From the NCBI GenBank assembly GCA_947302715.1, contig CAMYVY010000016.1, positions 1-52,575 of the forward strand: DNA of 52,575 bases, given 5' to 3'. Below the pieces are notes generated by a model, which did no database searches, was not told the origin of the DNA, and worked only from the letters and a program-made list of their open reading frames with translations. The translations under genes and the position numbers were made by a program. Source of the stretch: an uncultured Clostridia bacterium (GTDB lineage: Bacteria > Bacillota > Clostridia > Peptostreptococcales > Anaerovoracaceae). Below, in pieces: positions 52,513 to 52,575 of the stretch. Within the stretch, counting starts at the first letter, position 1; every line of letters starts with the position of its first letter.

Positions 52513-52575
52513 AAGAATAAGGTTACTTGAATAAGTAAAATCTACTTTGTACAGGTAACGTCTGCAGAAAATACA

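Overview
The window comes from a low-to-mid GC Firmicute, most likely an anaerobic member of the class Clostridia. Evidence: SD-led genes of the AGGAGG type, TTGACA/TATAAT promoters, the gene order ylxM-ffh-rpsP-khpA-rimM-trmD, the block ylmE(yggS)-sepF-yggT-divIVA-lspA-rluD, a high-molecular-weight rubredoxin, a clostripain-type peptidase and an ECF S component. The genus cannot be fixed from sequence alone.

Layout. 1-1123: tandem repeats around a small orphan AbrB/MazE-like protein. 1124-13528: surface and signalling region with a HAD-family lipoprotein, a membrane-anchored SpoIIE/RsbU-like phosphatase, an amino-acid ABC transporter whose binding lobes are fused to its permease, a small double-glycine-leader peptide, a large secreted lipase-like wall protein, the transporter ATPase carrying a C-terminal HATPase-like domain, and three small operon partners. 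13553-20537: metabolic and transport genes (free Met-sulfoxide reductase, glutamine-amidotransferase-like hydrolase, Cys-cluster protein, flavin reductase-rubredoxin, iron alcohol dehydrogenase, ECF S component, MATE and EamA transporters). 20699-26510: beta-helix lipoprotein, then a MacB/FtsX-type ABC exporter with a decayed lipoprotein partner. 26660-30328: PhnDCEE-type uptake system. 30329-35835: phosphatases, a P-loop protein and an M20-type peptidase. 35878-39138: membrane-anchored clostripain with a long Gln/Ala tract. 39139-40161: two repeat arrays and a strong promoter. 40162-49352: SRP, ribosome-maturation and cell-division housekeeping. 49353-52575: repeat arrays, a zinc-ribbon microprotein, a small alarmone synthetase and a broken AAA ATPase gene.

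Two themes stand out. First, intergenic DNA is unusually rich in tandem arrays with different unit lengths (13, 14, 16, 37, 41, 91-92 and 94 bp), several of them in the 5' leader of a gene. The two 94-bp arrays, 11 kb apart, share an inverted GTGTACCA/TGGTACAC core. Second, several conserved proteins (RimM, TrmD, RluD, LspA, S16, the Cys-cluster protein) carry low-complexity insertions or tails.

The best candidate for an undescribed system is the 2.4-11.3 kb locus. There a PP2C-type phosphatase, a permease with rearranged binding lobes and an ABC ATPase with an RsbW-like tail suggest nutrient uptake coupled to partner-switch signalling. Start sites were re-chosen from ribosome binding sites where the longest reading frame was clearly too long. 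All family assignments are by eye, without database searches.
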